64,000 nucleotides of DNA from Bacteroides sp. OM05-12 (GTDB lineage Bacteria > Bacteroidota > Bacteroidia > Bacteroidales > Bacteroidaceae). Location: contig NZ_QSUN01000010.1 of assembly GCF_003438995.1 (NCBI RefSeq), forward strand, positions 1 through 64,000, in the 5' to 3' direction. The translations under genes were made by a program, and so were the position numbers. Under the pieces are notes generated by a model. It worked only from the letters and a program-made list of their open reading frames with translations, searched no databases and was not told the origin of the DNA. Positions 8,315-17,937 of this stretch are shown here, piece after piece (positions within the stretch are counted from its first letter, which is position 1; each line of letters begins with the position of its first letter).

Positions 8315-9562
8315 TTATTCAATAATAACCTCATCTTGCAAAGACTCCGCTGTTGGTTCATCCTGTATTAAGGCTTCCCCTGCTAATTTTTCTTTTTCTT
8401 CTTGCTCCAATGTATATCTGCTTACACTTAAAATCATACCGATATAAACACAATTAATAAGCGTAGAAGTTCCTCCTTTACTAATGAGAGGCAAGGGCTG
8501 ACCCGTAACGGGGAACAATCCCACTGCAACACACATATTCAATATGGCCTGGGTAACCAATATCAGTCCAATTCCCATAACAAGAAAAGTAGCGAAATTC
8601 CCTTTTGCCTTTTTAGCTATCTTTCCGGCTCGTACCAACAAACATATATATAAGAATACGACGAAAGCACCACCTATCAAGCCTAACTCTTCGATAATGA
8701 TGGCAAAGATAAAATCAGAAAATGCTTGAGACAGAAAATCGCGTTGAATACTGTTTCCCGGCATCTTACCGACAACATTGCTTGTTGCTATAGCAATATT
8801 AGCGTGAGCAATCTGTGCATCTTTATCAATATCAAACTTCTCGGGAGGTACAGCATCTTTGTTTTCAAAGAAATTCTTAAAGCGATTCTGCCATGTTTCC
8901 AAACGGTGAAGCCCCGGAGTATTATGTAATGTATCCGAAGGAATAGCAACCAAAGTACCGGCTCCCAATGCTCCGGCAAGAGCAAGTATTCCAATCATTT
9001 TACCAAGCTGACCAAAAGGCACACGACCTATAAACATCATCAAAACGACTACTCCAAAAAGCAAAGCAGCCGTACTAAGATTCTCCGGTGCAATAAGCAA
9101 ACAAATTACAGCGGTAATCCACATTATATATTTAAACGCTTTCCGGTTAGCACCATTTTCTTCCTGCATTTTCGATAGGATGAGTGCTGTCGCAATAACA
9201 ACTGCCATCTTAGCAATCTCAGAAGGTTGAAACTGGATTCCGAAAATATTCATCCAACGAGCTGCACCATTCGTCATTGCCCCTAATAACGAAACAACAG
9301 CTAACAAAATAGCAGAAAAAGGTACGAGAAAAATAGGTAATACCTGATACCATTTATAGTTGATATTGTGAACAAGTAAAACGATGACGACACCAACTGT
9401 AAGAATGATAATATGCTGCGTAATAGGTCCCCAATGATTCCCGCTCTTGTAAGTCAACGTACTCGACGCACTATAGACCTCCACGATGGATATCAAACAC
9501 AGGAAAAGGAATATAATCCATATCACCCTATCACCCTTGAATAATTTACCTACAAAATCCAT
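8315..9562 (-). CDS. ftsW: SEDS-family peptidoglycan polymerase FtsW
   Basis: Polytopic membrane protein of the SEDS family that polymerises septal glycan strands with its partner FtsI. About ten hydrophobic segments are visible. SEDS hallmarks include GAARWMNIFGIQFQPSEIAK in the first half and TGQPLPLISKGGTSTLINC near the end. Its 415 residues match the family, and an acidic tail follows the last segment. The dcw position, between murD and murG, argues for FtsW rather than RodA. Confidence 0.95.
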   Translation of the reverse strand: MDFVGKLFKGDRVIWIIFLFLCLISIVEVYSASSTLTYKSGNHWGPITQHIIILTVGVVIVLLVHNINYKWYQVLPIFLVPFSAILLAVVSLLGAMTNGAARWMNIFGIQFQPSEIAKMAVVIATALILSKMQEENGANRKAFKYIMWITAVICLLIAPENLSTAALLFGVVVLMMFIGRVPFGQLGKMIGILALAGALGAGTLVAIPSDTLHNTPGLHRLETWQNRFKNFFENKDAVPPEKFDIDKDAQIAHANIAIATSNVVGKMPGNSIQRDFLSQAFSDFIFAIIIEELGLIGGAFVVFLYICLLVRAGKIAKKAKGNFATFLVMGIGLILVTQAILNMCVAVGLFPVTGQPLPLISKGGTSTLINCVYIGMILSVSRYTLEQEEKEKLAGEALIQDEPTAESLQDEVIIE

Positions 9563-9571
9563 TATTTAGTA

Positions 9572-10906
9572 TTATAAGTTTCTAACACATTCTTTAAACT
9601 GATCACCACGATCCTCGTAACTTTTAAAAAGGTCAAAACTTGCACAACAAGGACTCAACAACACAGTTTCTCCTTTTTTAGCCATTTGATATGCAGCGTC
9701 TACTGCATCTTTCATACTTTGAACATCCGCAACTGGCAATCCCATCTTATCAAAGAAATCATGTAACTTTTCATTATGTAATCCCAGATAGACTAAACCA
9801 CTGCACTTTTCTTTAACCAACGACTCTATTTCCGTGTAATCATTTCCTTTATCCTTACCACCCAAAATCAGAATTGTCTTTGTCGTCATACTTTGAAGTG
9901 CATACCAACAAGAATTCACGTTCGTCGCTTTGGAATCATTAATAAAATCAATACCCCGTACGCGGGTGACCTTTTCAAGACGATGTTCCACTCCTTTAAA
10001 ATCACTCAATGCTGCACGGATACACTCTTTACGTATACCGGCAAGGTTTGCAGAAATACCGGCAGCAAGCGAATTATATAAGTTATGTGTACCGGTCAAA
10101 GCCAATTCCTCTTGTTCCATATTGAAAGCCATTGGTTCTGTAAAATAGACCTTATGATCTTCTGCATAAGCTTTTACTCCCTCTTCTTTAATAGCAGAAA
10201 ACGGATAGAGTCTCGCATGAATGCCATATTTATGCAGCTCTTGCTGGATAATCGGGTCATCATTCCAAAAAATAAAAGCATCCTCATCTGTCTGATTCTG
10301 AATAATACGGAATTTGGCATCCACATAATTCTGCATCTTGTGATCGTAACGATCCAAATGGTCAGGAGTGATATTCATTAGTACAGCAATATTAGCACGG
10401 AAATCATACATGTTATCCAACTGAAAACTACTCAGCTCAATCACATAATAATCATAATTACATTCCGCAACCTGTAATGCCAGACTTTGTCCTATATTTC
10501 CAGCTAACCCGACATTCAGCCCTGCACTCTTAAAAATATGATAAATTAATGAAGTAGTAGTAGTCTTACCATTACTACCGGTAATACAAATCATCTTTGC
10601 ATTTGTATATCTTCCTGCAAATTCTATTTCAGATATAACAGGAATTCCTTTAGCTTTCAATTTAAGAATCATCGGAGCATCATTAGGTATACCGGGACTT
10701 TTTATAACTTCATCCGCATTCAATATCAATTCCTCCGTATGGTGTTCTTCCTCCCACTGAATATTTTTAGAAACCAAAAGTTCTTTATATATATCTTTAA
10801 TGACAGACATATCCGATACAAACACATCGAAGCCTTTCTTTTTTGCCAAAACAGCTGCTCCGGCACCACTTTCACCAGCCCCTAATATGACAATTCTCTT
10901 AGCCAT
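9572..10906 (-). CDS. murD: UDP-N-acetylmuramoyl-L-alanine--D-glutamate ligase
   Basis: Adds D-glutamate to UDP-MurNAc-L-Ala. The N-terminal VILGAGESGAGAAVLAKKKG domain is followed by the ATP loop CITGSNGKTTTTSLIYH near residue 112, MNITPDHLDRYDHKM, and the C-terminal INDSKATNVNS and LILGGKDKGNDY motifs typical of MurD. The 444-residue length is normal. It lies 2 bases downstream of mraY and 9 bases upstream of ftsW. Confidence 0.97.
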   Translation of the reverse strand: MAKRIVILGAGESGAGAAVLAKKKGFDVFVSDMSVIKDIYKELLVSKNIQWEEEHHTEELILNADEVIKSPGIPNDAPMILKLKAKGIPVISEIEFAGRYTNAKMICITGSNGKTTTTSLIYHIFKSAGLNVGLAGNIGQSLALQVAECNYDYYVIELSSFQLDNMYDFRANIAVLMNITPDHLDRYDHKMQNYVDAKFRIIQNQTDEDAFIFWNDDPIIQQELHKYGIHARLYPFSAIKEEGVKAYAEDHKVYFTEPMAFNMEQEELALTGTHNLYNSLAAGISANLAGIRKECIRAALSDFKGVEHRLEKVTRVRGIDFINDSKATNVNSCWYALQSMTTKTILILGGKDKGNDYTEIESLVKEKCSGLVYLGLHNEKLHDFFDKMGLPVADVQSMKDAVDAAYQMAKKGETVLLSPCCASFDLFKSYEDRGDQFKECVRNL

Positions 10907-10908
10907 TT

Positions 10909-12177
10909 TTATCTTATCTTTAAAGTTATAATCGTTATTGCAGCCAATACAATCGTAACAATCCAGAATCGAACCGTAATCTTCGATTCATGGAATACAT
11001 TGGTTGGCTTAGTAAATATATAGGTACAGTTGGGATCCAACTGAGCTATTGTCGTTCTGAAATGATCATGAATAGGTGTCCTTTTGAAAATTCGTTGAGC
11101 AACTCCTCTCTTCTTTCCTTTCTTAAAATATCTGACTTGAAGAATCACGGATAAATTCTCAACTAAAAAGACGCCACATAAGATTGGAATCAATAATTCT
11201 TTATGAATAATAATAGCCAATACTGCAATAATTCCACCTATTGTCAGGCTCCCCGTATCTCCCATAAAGACTTGTGCCGGAAATGCATTATACCATAAAA
11301 ATCCTATTAGAGCTCCGATAAATGCACTGATATAAATTACCAGTTCTTCACTTCCGGGAATATACATAATATTAAGATATCCCGCATATTCAATATGGCT
11401 AGACACATAAGCCAATATACCAAGGGTTAGTCCTATTATGGCCGAGTTGCCCGCAGCCATACCATCCATTCCATCATTTAAATTAGCACCATTGGATACT
11501 GCCGTTACTACAAAAATTGTCACCAACACAAAAATAATCCATCCTACAGGTTGAGCATAATCTCCCATGAAACCTACTAAATCGGCATAATCAAAGTTGT
11601 TATTCTTAAAAAAAGGAATAGTGGTTTGCGTAGACTTCACACTTTGGCTCTTATGAACTATTTCTACCACTTCACCAGCACGTTGCATCTCGATATTTTC
11701 ACGTATAACAACGTCTGGACTCAGATAAAGTGTTAGTCCGACAATCAGCCCAAGACCAATCTGACCAATAATCTTAAACTTCCCATGTAATCCTTCTTTA
11801 TCCTTCTTGAACACCTTAATATAATCATCCAGAAAACCAAGAGTACCAAGCCAGACAGTAGTAATGAGCATTAAGATCATATAGACATTATGAAGCTTAC
11901 CCAATAAGAGACAAGGTATAAGTGTAGCTACAATAATAATAATTCCTCCCATTGTCGGTACCCCTTTCTTATTGACGTTGAAAGGATCAATTGATGCATC
12001 CCGTTGTGTCTCGGTTATCTGCTTCCTCTTCAATATACTAATAAATTTGGAACCGAATATTGCAGAAATCAGTAATGCAAGGATAACGGCTATTAATGAA
12101 CGGAATGATACATAACCGAACATTCTTGCTCCGGGAAAATCAAACTTCTCTAAAAACTGAAATAAATAGTATAACAT
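10909..12177 (-). CDS. mraY: Phospho-MurNAc-pentapeptide transferase MraY (with inserted segment)
   Basis: Integral membrane enzyme that transfers phospho-MurNAc-pentapeptide to undecaprenyl phosphate, making lipid I. Catalytic motifs are visible: LGFLDDYIKVFKKD, NLNDGMDGMAAGNS and VFMGDTGSLTIGG. At 422 residues it is about 60 longer than E. coli MraY. The extra part lies roughly between residues 155 and 220 (RENIEMQRAGEVVEIVHKSQ and after), between membrane segments. I believe such a segment is usual in Bacteroidetes MraY, but that is from memory. Confidence 0.96.
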   Translation of the reverse strand: MLYYLFQFLEKFDFPGARMFGYVSFRSLIAVILALLISAIFGSKFISILKRKQITETQRDASIDPFNVNKKGVPTMGGIIIIVATLIPCLLLGKLHNVYMILMLITTVWLGTLGFLDDYIKVFKKDKEGLHGKFKIIGQIGLGLIVGLTLYLSPDVVIRENIEMQRAGEVVEIVHKSQSVKSTQTTIPFFKNNNFDYADLVGFMGDYAQPVGWIIFVLVTIFVVTAVSNGANLNDGMDGMAAGNSAIIGLTLGILAYVSSHIEYAGYLNIMYIPGSEELVIYISAFIGALIGFLWYNAFPAQVFMGDTGSLTIGGIIAVLAIIIHKELLIPILCGVFLVENLSVILQVRYFKKGKKRGVAQRIFKRTPIHDHFRTTIAQLDPNCTYIFTKPTNVFHESKITVRFWIVTIVLAAITIITLKIR

Positions 12178-12186
12178 AACATCTAA

Positions 12187-13641
12187 TTATTCATGTTCAA
12201 ACACTTCTTTCAATATCTCTTTGTCATCAAAATGATGCTTTACTCCCTTAATTTCCTGATAATTCTCATGGCCTTTACCAGCAACAAGAATGACATCTCC
12301 CGGCTGTGCCAACATACATGCCGTACGGATAGCTTCTTTTCTATCTACAATTGTTAAGACCTTACCCCTCTGTTCTGCATTCAGCCCCGCCATCATATCG
12401 TCAATAATATCCTGCGGTTCTTCGTTACGGGGGTTATCGGAGGTTATGATAACTCGATCACTTCCTTTTACAGCTTCTTGCGCCATAATCGGTCGTTTTC
12501 CTTTATCCCTATTCCCTCCGGCACCTACGACAGTTATTACCTGCCCTCTTCCTTCCAAAACTTCATGGATTGCATTCAATACATTCACCAAGGCATCAGG
12601 AGTGTGTGCATAATCTACAATTGCCGTATACCCTTTCGACGAACGCATTGAATCAAAACGACCGGCAACAGGACGCAATGTTGTTAAAGCGACCAATACG
12701 TCTTCTTCCTTTTTACCCAACAAGCAAGCAGCCCCGAATACAGCCAACAAATTGGATGCATTAAACTTACCGATAAATTGGACAGCCAACTCTTTTTCAT
12801 TGAAATTTAGAATCATACCTTCGAAATGGGATTCCAATATCTTTCCTTTAAAATCTGATAAACTTCTCAGAGAATAAGTATAGACCTTCGCTTTGGTATT
12901 TTGCATCATCACCAACCCATTCTTATCATCCAAGTTAGTCAGGCAAAATGCATTCTTCGGCATATCATCGAAGAACTTCTTTTTAGCTTTCAGATAATTT
13001 TCAACCGTCTTATGATAATCTAAATGATCACGCGTCAAATTAGTAAAGATGCCTCCGGCAAACTTCAATCCACTTATCCGTTTTTGTGCAATTGAATGCG
13101 AACTAACTTCCATAAAAGCATATTTACATCCAGAATCGGCCATCTGCCCAAGCAACTTATTCAAGGTAATCGGATCCGGAGTAGTATGGTCAGTCGGAAT
13201 AGCTTCTTCATCAATATAATTGCAAACAGTAGAAATCAAACCTACCTTATAACCGAAATGACGAAACATATTATATAATAAGGTGGCAATTGTCGTTTTG
13301 CCATTTGTTCCGGTTACACCAACCAACTCAAGTTTAGAAGTCGGATCATCATAAAAAGCCGTAGCCACTTTCCCGACAGCGTCTTCACTGTCTTGTACAC
13401 AAATATAAGTTACTTCCTTCAAACGTTCAGACGGAATGGTTTCACACAAAATAGCGACAGCTCCCTTTTCTATTGCTTTAGAGATATAACTATGCCCATC
13501 AGCCTGTGTGCCCTTTACTGCAATAAATAAATGTCCGGACTGAACTAATCTGGAATCCATATTTACACCCGTAATTTCAACTTGCTGACTCCCTACAATC
13601 TCGCTGACTTGTATATGTTTAAGAAGTTCTTCTAATTTCAT
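12187..13641 (-). CDS. murE: UDP-MurNAc-L-Ala-D-Glu--meso-diaminopimelate ligase
   Basis: Adds the third stem residue of peptidoglycan. The ATP loop [17 protein letters not shown] lies near residue 110, [12 protein letters not shown] follows, and the amino-acid selectivity motif DNPR is seen in [14 protein letters not shown] is the signature of enzymes that add meso-diaminopimelate, so the wall is predicted to be meso-DAP type. The length of 484 is normal. It is 12 bases downstream of ftsI. No murF follows it, unlike in E. coli. Confidence 0.97.
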   Translation of the reverse strand: MKLEELLKHIQVSEIVGSQQVEITGVNMDSRLVQSGHLFIAVKGTQADGHSYISKAIEKGAVAILCETIPSERLKEVTYICVQDSEDAVGKVATAFYDDPTSKLELVGVTGTNGKTTIATLLYNMFRHFGYKVGLISTVCNYIDEEAIPTDHTTPDPITLNKLLGQMADSGCKYAFMEVSSHSIAQKRISGLKFAGGIFTNLTRDHLDYHKTVENYLKAKKKFFDDMPKNAFCLTNLDDKNGLVMMQNTKAKVYTYSLRSLSDFKGKILESHFEGMILNFNEKELAVQFIGKFNASNLLAVFGAACLLGKKEEDVLVALTTLRPVAGRFDSMRSSKGYTAIVDYAHTPDALVNVLNAIHEVLEGRGQVITVVGAGGNRDKGKRPIMAQEAVKGSDRVIITSDNPRNEEPQDIIDDMMAGLNAEQRGKVLTIVDRKEAIRTACMLAQPGDVILVAGKGHENYQEIKGVKHHFDDKEILKEVFEHE

Positions 13642-13653
13642 GGCTTATTACAT

Positions 13654-15774
13654 TTATTTTAAAATCAATCCAATTGTCTGGCCTTTTCTTACAAGTGTTC
13701 CTTGCGAAATACTTTGGGAGTATACCTTTCCCACTCCGGAAAGATTGACTCTCAGACCTTTACTTTCTAATAAATATACCGCATCCTTCGCCCCCATACC
13801 GATAACACTCGGAACGAAATCTCTTAAAATATCCCTATGGCTTAAAATCACGGCATTCGGACTTACTTGCGCGCTTCCCCAAATTGGTTTATCAGACTTT
13901 GCCAACGTAAACTGAGGTTGATTCTGAATTTTTAGGGCATCCAATATATACTTTGATTTATTAACATCACCAGCCTTCACATTAGGTATTACTACAGAAT
14001 TCGAGTCTATTGCATTCGCTAGATTATCAGTAAGATTTTTCGCATAAACCCTCTCCGCTATTTTACTGAAGACTTGCGCAGACCAACCGCTGGAAGCCGG
14101 AGTGCCGGATTTCTGAATTGCTACCATACAACTGTATTGGGGAGTCTCGGACGGGAAATAACCGGCAAAACTAAGTAAATAGTTTACTTGACCCGATTTA
14201 TAACCTTTCGCACCTTGCGAAACCTGTGCCGTACCTGTTTTACCGGAGACATGGAATTGTTTGGAACCGGCCGATTTCCCTAAACCTTTACTTACCACCA
14301 TTTCCAACATATCCTGAATTATCTTTAAAGTCTTTGGTGAACAGATAGCAGGATTCATGATTTCTGTAGGATACTCTTTCAGAATCTCACCATTCCTAGC
14401 AATCGCTTTCACGAATTTAGGACGCACCATTACACCATTATTTGCTATAGCATTATAAAATGTCAATACGTTCATTGGCGGAATTTGTGTTTCATATCCA
14501 ATAGACATCCATGCCAACGCAGTTTTAGACCAACGACCATCTTTAGGACGACGTATATTAGGAGTTCCTTCACCGGGTATTTGCAGATGTAAAGGTTGAT
14601 TAATTCCGATACGATAAATACCGTCCACAAATTTATCCGGATTATCAAAATAATGCTTATCAATAAGATAAGACACACCAATATTAGACGAATACATCAG
14701 GATCTGTGGAAGAGTCAGATATTGATACCCACCTCTACGCCAATTATGATCTTTCATAGGACGTCCATGCATCATCATCACTCCATTACCTGTATCAACG
14801 CCATCATCCGGACTAATTACTCCATCTTCCAATCCCACCATAAGAGCAGCAGTCTTAAAGACAGAACCAGGCTCCATCATATCGGATATAGCATTGTTCT
14901 TGATTTCACGATAAACGCCGTCACTACATTTCGTCATATTGACAATAGCTTTCACCTCACCGGTAGAAACCTCCATCAAAAGAGCAACACCCACGTTGGC
15001 ATCAATCTCTTTTAGCTTGTCGACCAATGCTTTTTCTGCTATATCCTGCATACCGACATCAATAGTTGTAATAATATCACACCCGTCAACAGGGGGGACA
15101 TCCGTAATATTCAGATATTTATTCATCACCTTTTGGCGATGGGTTATTCCATTCCTACCTTTCAATATACTGTCAAACGAAAGTTCCAAACCATTCACAG
15201 CTGAGTCTTTGGCAGCAAATACTCTACCCAACGTACGTGTAGCCAAAGAACCGAACGGCTGCTTTCGTTGGTTAAATGCCAATTCATGAAACCCTCCTTT
15301 ATATTTAGTAAGATTGAAAACAGGCAACCGCTTCGCTTCTTTATATTGTATATAAGAAACGCGCTTTGGGTAAATCAAATAATTACGACTTTTCTTTTTA
15401 CGTCCTTTCAAGAGATGCTGTTTGAACTCTTTCGCACTTTTATCCGGAAATATTTTATGCAGACCTTCACATATCTCATCCATGTGATTGATCATCATCG
15501 TATCTTTTTTTTCTCCACCGGCCTGGAAATCCATATATATTTGGTATTCGGGAAGACTACTTGCCATCAGTTTACCATCAGAAGAAATGATATTGCCACG
15601 GTTAGGTTTTACTATAACATTTTCTTTCTTGAAACGATCTGCCACCGCCTGCCAATAATCTCTTTCCGCAAACATCGTAATACCTGCTTTTATGATAATA
15701 ATCACACCAGTCAGCGCCATCACCAACGTGATGAGCGAATAACGTGTCATGATACTTTTCTTATTCACCGGCAT
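13654..15774 (-). CDS. ftsI: Septal transpeptidase FtsI (class B PBP) with PASTA domain
   Basis: Cross-links peptidoglycan at the septum as partner of FtsW. One N-terminal membrane segment (YSLITLVMALTGVIIIIKAG) is followed by the PBP dimer domain and the transpeptidase domain. Active-site motifs: SVFK with Ser about 304, SSN in YSSNIGVSYL, and KTG near 512. The C-terminal ~60 residues (PSVIGMGAKDAVYLLESKG onward) form a PASTA domain, absent from E. coli FtsI. The 706-residue length fits this. The start ATG is 3 bases after the ftsL stop. Confidence 0.94.
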   Translation of the reverse strand: MPVNKKSIMTRYSLITLVMALTGVIIIIKAGITMFAERDYWQAVADRFKKENVIVKPNRGNIISSDGKLMASSLPEYQIYMDFQAGGEKKDTMMINHMDEICEGLHKIFPDKSAKEFKQHLLKGRKKKSRNYLIYPKRVSYIQYKEAKRLPVFNLTKYKGGFHELAFNQRKQPFGSLATRTLGRVFAAKDSAVNGLELSFDSILKGRNGITHRQKVMNKYLNITDVPPVDGCDIITTIDVGMQDIAEKALVDKLKEIDANVGVALLMEVSTGEVKAIVNMTKCSDGVYREIKNNAISDMMEPGSVFKTAALMVGLEDGVISPDDGVDTGNGVMMMHGRPMKDHNWRRGGYQYLTLPQILMYSSNIGVSYLIDKHYFDNPDKFVDGIYRIGINQPLHLQIPGEGTPNIRRPKDGRWSKTALAWMSIGYETQIPPMNVLTFYNAIANNGVMVRPKFVKAIARNGEILKEYPTEIMNPAICSPKTLKIIQDMLEMVVSKGLGKSAGSKQFHVSGKTGTAQVSQGAKGYKSGQVNYLLSFAGYFPSETPQYSCMVAIQKSGTPASSGWSAQVFSKIAERVYAKNLTDNLANAIDSNSVVIPNVKAGDVNKSKYILDALKIQNQPQFTLAKSDKPIWGSAQVSPNAVILSHRDILRDFVPSVIGMGAKDAVYLLESKGLRVNLSGVGKVYSQSISQGTLVRKGQTIGLILK

Positions 15775-15777
15775 AAC

Positions 15778-16155
15778 TTACTTTTTTATTAAATAAGGAG
15801 GATTAGTAGCTGTCTGTAATTCGCTTTGCTGCGTAGATATATATTCCTCTATACGAGATTGACGACTTTTCTCCATTAGCTCTGACGAACGTGTCAAAGC
15901 ATCATATTTAATATCCGTCAAATCCTTTTTCAACTTATCTATTTCTATCATCTCCTGCTGACAGGAATAACGATTGCTGATATAAAATATCGTCAATATC
16001 ATAATTAAAATTAAAAGCTTAGTTTGCCGCTTGAGAAAATCATTGGCTAAAATATCTCCGCCAAGGATGCTTTTCAACGACATTCCTTTACCAGAAGTAT
16101 TCTTTTTTTGCTTCTGCCCTTTTGATGTCTCGTTTATAATATTTTGTTCTTCCAT
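15778..16155 (-). CDS. FtsL-like divisome membrane protein
   Basis: A short bitopic protein between rsmH and ftsI, the place of ftsL in dcw clusters. A basic cytoplasmic N-terminus of about 45 residues is followed by one membrane segment (KLLILIMILTIFYISNRYS) and a periplasmic coiled-coil-like region rich in Glu, Lys and Leu. FtsL proteins are too diverged for a firm call from sequence alone; the position is the main evidence. I use the ATG at 16155 (125 residues); a GTG at 16164 would overlap the rsmH stop by four bases. Confidence 0.8.
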   Translation of the reverse strand: MEEQNIINETSKGQKQKKNTSGKGMSLKSILGGDILANDFLKRQTKLLILIMILTIFYISNRYSCQQEMIEIDKLKKDLTDIKYDALTRSSELMEKSRQSRIEEYISTQQSELQTATNPPYLIKK

Positions 16156-16160
16156 ATCAC

Positions 16161-17072
16161 TCACTTCTTTTCTGCTATTCTCAATTTTGCGCTTCTCGAA
16201 CGTGGATTACGGGCTATTTCATCGTCATTGGGCACAATCACTTTTGTATTAACCAACTTAAAAGGCGTCATTAAATTACCAAAGAAATCTTTATCTTCCT
16301 TGCCCTCTACATTTCCTGCTTTCATCATATTCTTCACCATTCGGTCTTCTAAAGAGTGATAAGTAATGACAACCAATCGCCCACCCGGTTTTAAGACCTC
16401 AACGGCAGCATTCAGCATCTCCTTTAAAGCATCCATTTCCCGATTCACTTCAATACGCAAAGCCTGAAACACCTTAGCCAATTCCTTTTTCTCCCGTTCC
16501 CGTCCAAACAATGGTTTTATAATCTCCAAAAAATCTTCAGTAGTTTCTATTTGTTTGTCAGCTCGCGCTTTTATGATGAAAGCTGCCAGTTTACGACTAT
16601 TTTTCAACTCTCCGTATAAATAGAATATATCCGCTAACTTTTCCTCATCATACGTATTTACAATATCCGCAGCAGTTATTCCTGCACGTTTATTCATCCG
16701 CATATCCAGTTTTCCATCAAAACGAAAAGAAAAGCCTCTGTCGACATCATCAAAATGATGAGATGAGACACCTAAATCAGCAAGAATTGCATCTACACTT
16801 TCAACATCATAATACCGCAAAAAATTCTTCAGATACCGAAAATTACTACGAACAAAAGTAAAATGCTCATCATTTACGATATTATTCTCCGCATCCGCAT
16901 CCTGATCAAACCCCAACAACCTACCTCCATCACCTAAACGACCAAGTATCTCACGGGAATGACCACCACCGCCAAATGTCATATCTACATAAGTACCATC
17001 AGGACGAATATTCATTCCGTCCACACTTTCTTTCAATAACACCGGTACATGGTATATAACATTTTCATTCAT
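16161..17072 (-). CDS. rsmH: 16S rRNA (cytosine1402-N4)-methyltransferase RsmH
   Basis: Methylates C1402 of 16S rRNA in the decoding centre, using S-adenosylmethionine. Hallmarks are the N-terminal HVPVLLKESVDGMNIRPDG, the SAM loop DMTFGGGGHSREILGRL, and LADLGVSSHHFDDVDRGFSF. The C-terminal YHSLEDRMVKNMM and NPRSRSAKLRIAEK are also typical. Its 303 residues are the usual size. The start overlaps the mraZ stop by 4 bases (ATGA), as expected in a tight dcw operon. Confidence 0.97.
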   Translation of the reverse strand: MNENVIYHVPVLLKESVDGMNIRPDGTYVDMTFGGGGHSREILGRLGDGGRLLGFDQDADAENNIVNDEHFTFVRSNFRYLKNFLRYYDVESVDAILADLGVSSHHFDDVDRGFSFRFDGKLDMRMNKRAGITAADIVNTYDEEKLADIFYLYGELKNSRKLAAFIIKARADKQIETTEDFLEIIKPLFGREREKKELAKVFQALRIEVNREMDALKEMLNAAVEVLKPGGRLVVITYHSLEDRMVKNMMKAGNVEGKEDKDFFGNLMTPFKLVNTKVIVPNDDEIARNPRSRSAKLRIAEKK

Positions 17073-17533
17073 TCTTCACGTTTCTCATTAAAAGGTTCTG
17101 CACTCATTATTTTCTCCAGCTCTCTACCGAATACCTCCGGCTCCATAAACGGGACATCAACTTTCTCTTTTGCCCAAATCTCAATAGTATCATCCATACC
17201 AATAAAACGAACATCCAAGACTATCCCACATATTTTCAGATAGCGTTTCGGTATTAAGATTCTTCCATTAGCATCAAGATTAATGACTTCCACATCCGAA
17301 ACAAACTGACGATACAACATTTGGTGAGAGGGATTCCAACGATTCAAACGACTACGCAAATCCTCAAGCTGTCGATTCCATATATCTTCCGGATAAAGAA
17401 CAAGGCAATCCTGATAAATATCCTTACGCATAATCAGACGTCCTTCTGCCTGAAGGAGTTTTCTAAATGAAGCCGGAAAGAAGACCCTTCCCTTTGCATC
17501 CATTTTCGCCTCTACATTACCGATAAATTGCAT
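17069..17533 (-). CDS. mraZ: Transcriptional regulator MraZ
   Basis: First gene of the dcw operon. In other bacteria MraZ is an AbrB-fold DNA-binding ring that represses its own operon. Two copies of the MraZ motif are visible: AKMDAKGRVFFPASFRK near residue 10 and INLDANGRILIPKRYLK near residue 85. I start at the ATG at 17533 (154 residues), which gives the normal family length and N-terminus; in-frame starts further upstream extend into the likely leader. AAGGTG lies about 9 bases before this ATG. Confidence 0.93.
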   Translation of the reverse strand: MQFIGNVEAKMDAKGRVFFPASFRKLLQAEGRLIMRKDIYQDCLVLYPEDIWNRQLEDLRSRLNRWNPSHQMLYRQFVSDVEVINLDANGRILIPKRYLKICGIVLDVRFIGMDDTIEIWAKEKVDVPFMEPEVFGRELEKIMSAEPFNEKREE

Positions 17534-17937
17534 ATCCCACACCTTATTATACATTTCGAGCTGTAAAAATACACAATTCACCACAATTCCCCACAACTTT
17601 CCATGCATTTTTTTTAAATAAGTTATCAACAGGCTATTTTTAACATATTAAGTTGATTTGCAGAGTATTCTAAAAATTAAATATACCCGATTCAAAGACA
17701 AGCTCAAGGCAATGAATGCAGCAAAAATTAAATCAGACATTTTAGTTTGAGTGTAATTAATTGTCAGCCATTATTCCAACGGGTATAACGTGTAAAAATA
17801 TGCCAATCCTAATTCAAATTCTACATTTTATCGACGAATAAGAACAAAATATCTATTTTTCATCTCCTTTTTTCGTTTTTTTTGCGATTTATTAAAAAGA
17901 TGAGTTATTTTTGCACTTTCATAATTTAAGAGAGGCA
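17534..17937. promoter_or_regulatory. Divergent intergenic region between mraZ and glsA
   Basis: About 400 bp of AT-rich DNA separates the dcw operon from the glycine-lipid genes. A good Bacteroides promoter facing glsA is present (see 17881-17913). For mraZ I found no clear TTTG/TAnnTTTG pair on the minus strand, though the dcw promoter must lie here or further upstream. MraZ binding repeats may exist but I could not mark them with confidence. Confidence 0.5.
17881..17913 (+). promoter_or_regulatory. Bacteroides-type promoter of glsA
   Basis: TTTG at 17881-17884, a 21-bp spacer, then TATTTTTG at 17906-17913, matching the TTTG/TAnnTTTG consensus of the Bacteroides primary sigma factor. The glsA ATG follows at 17938. 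The -7 box overlaps an alternative in-frame TTG at 17911, which argues that this TTG cannot be the start. Confidence 0.75.
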
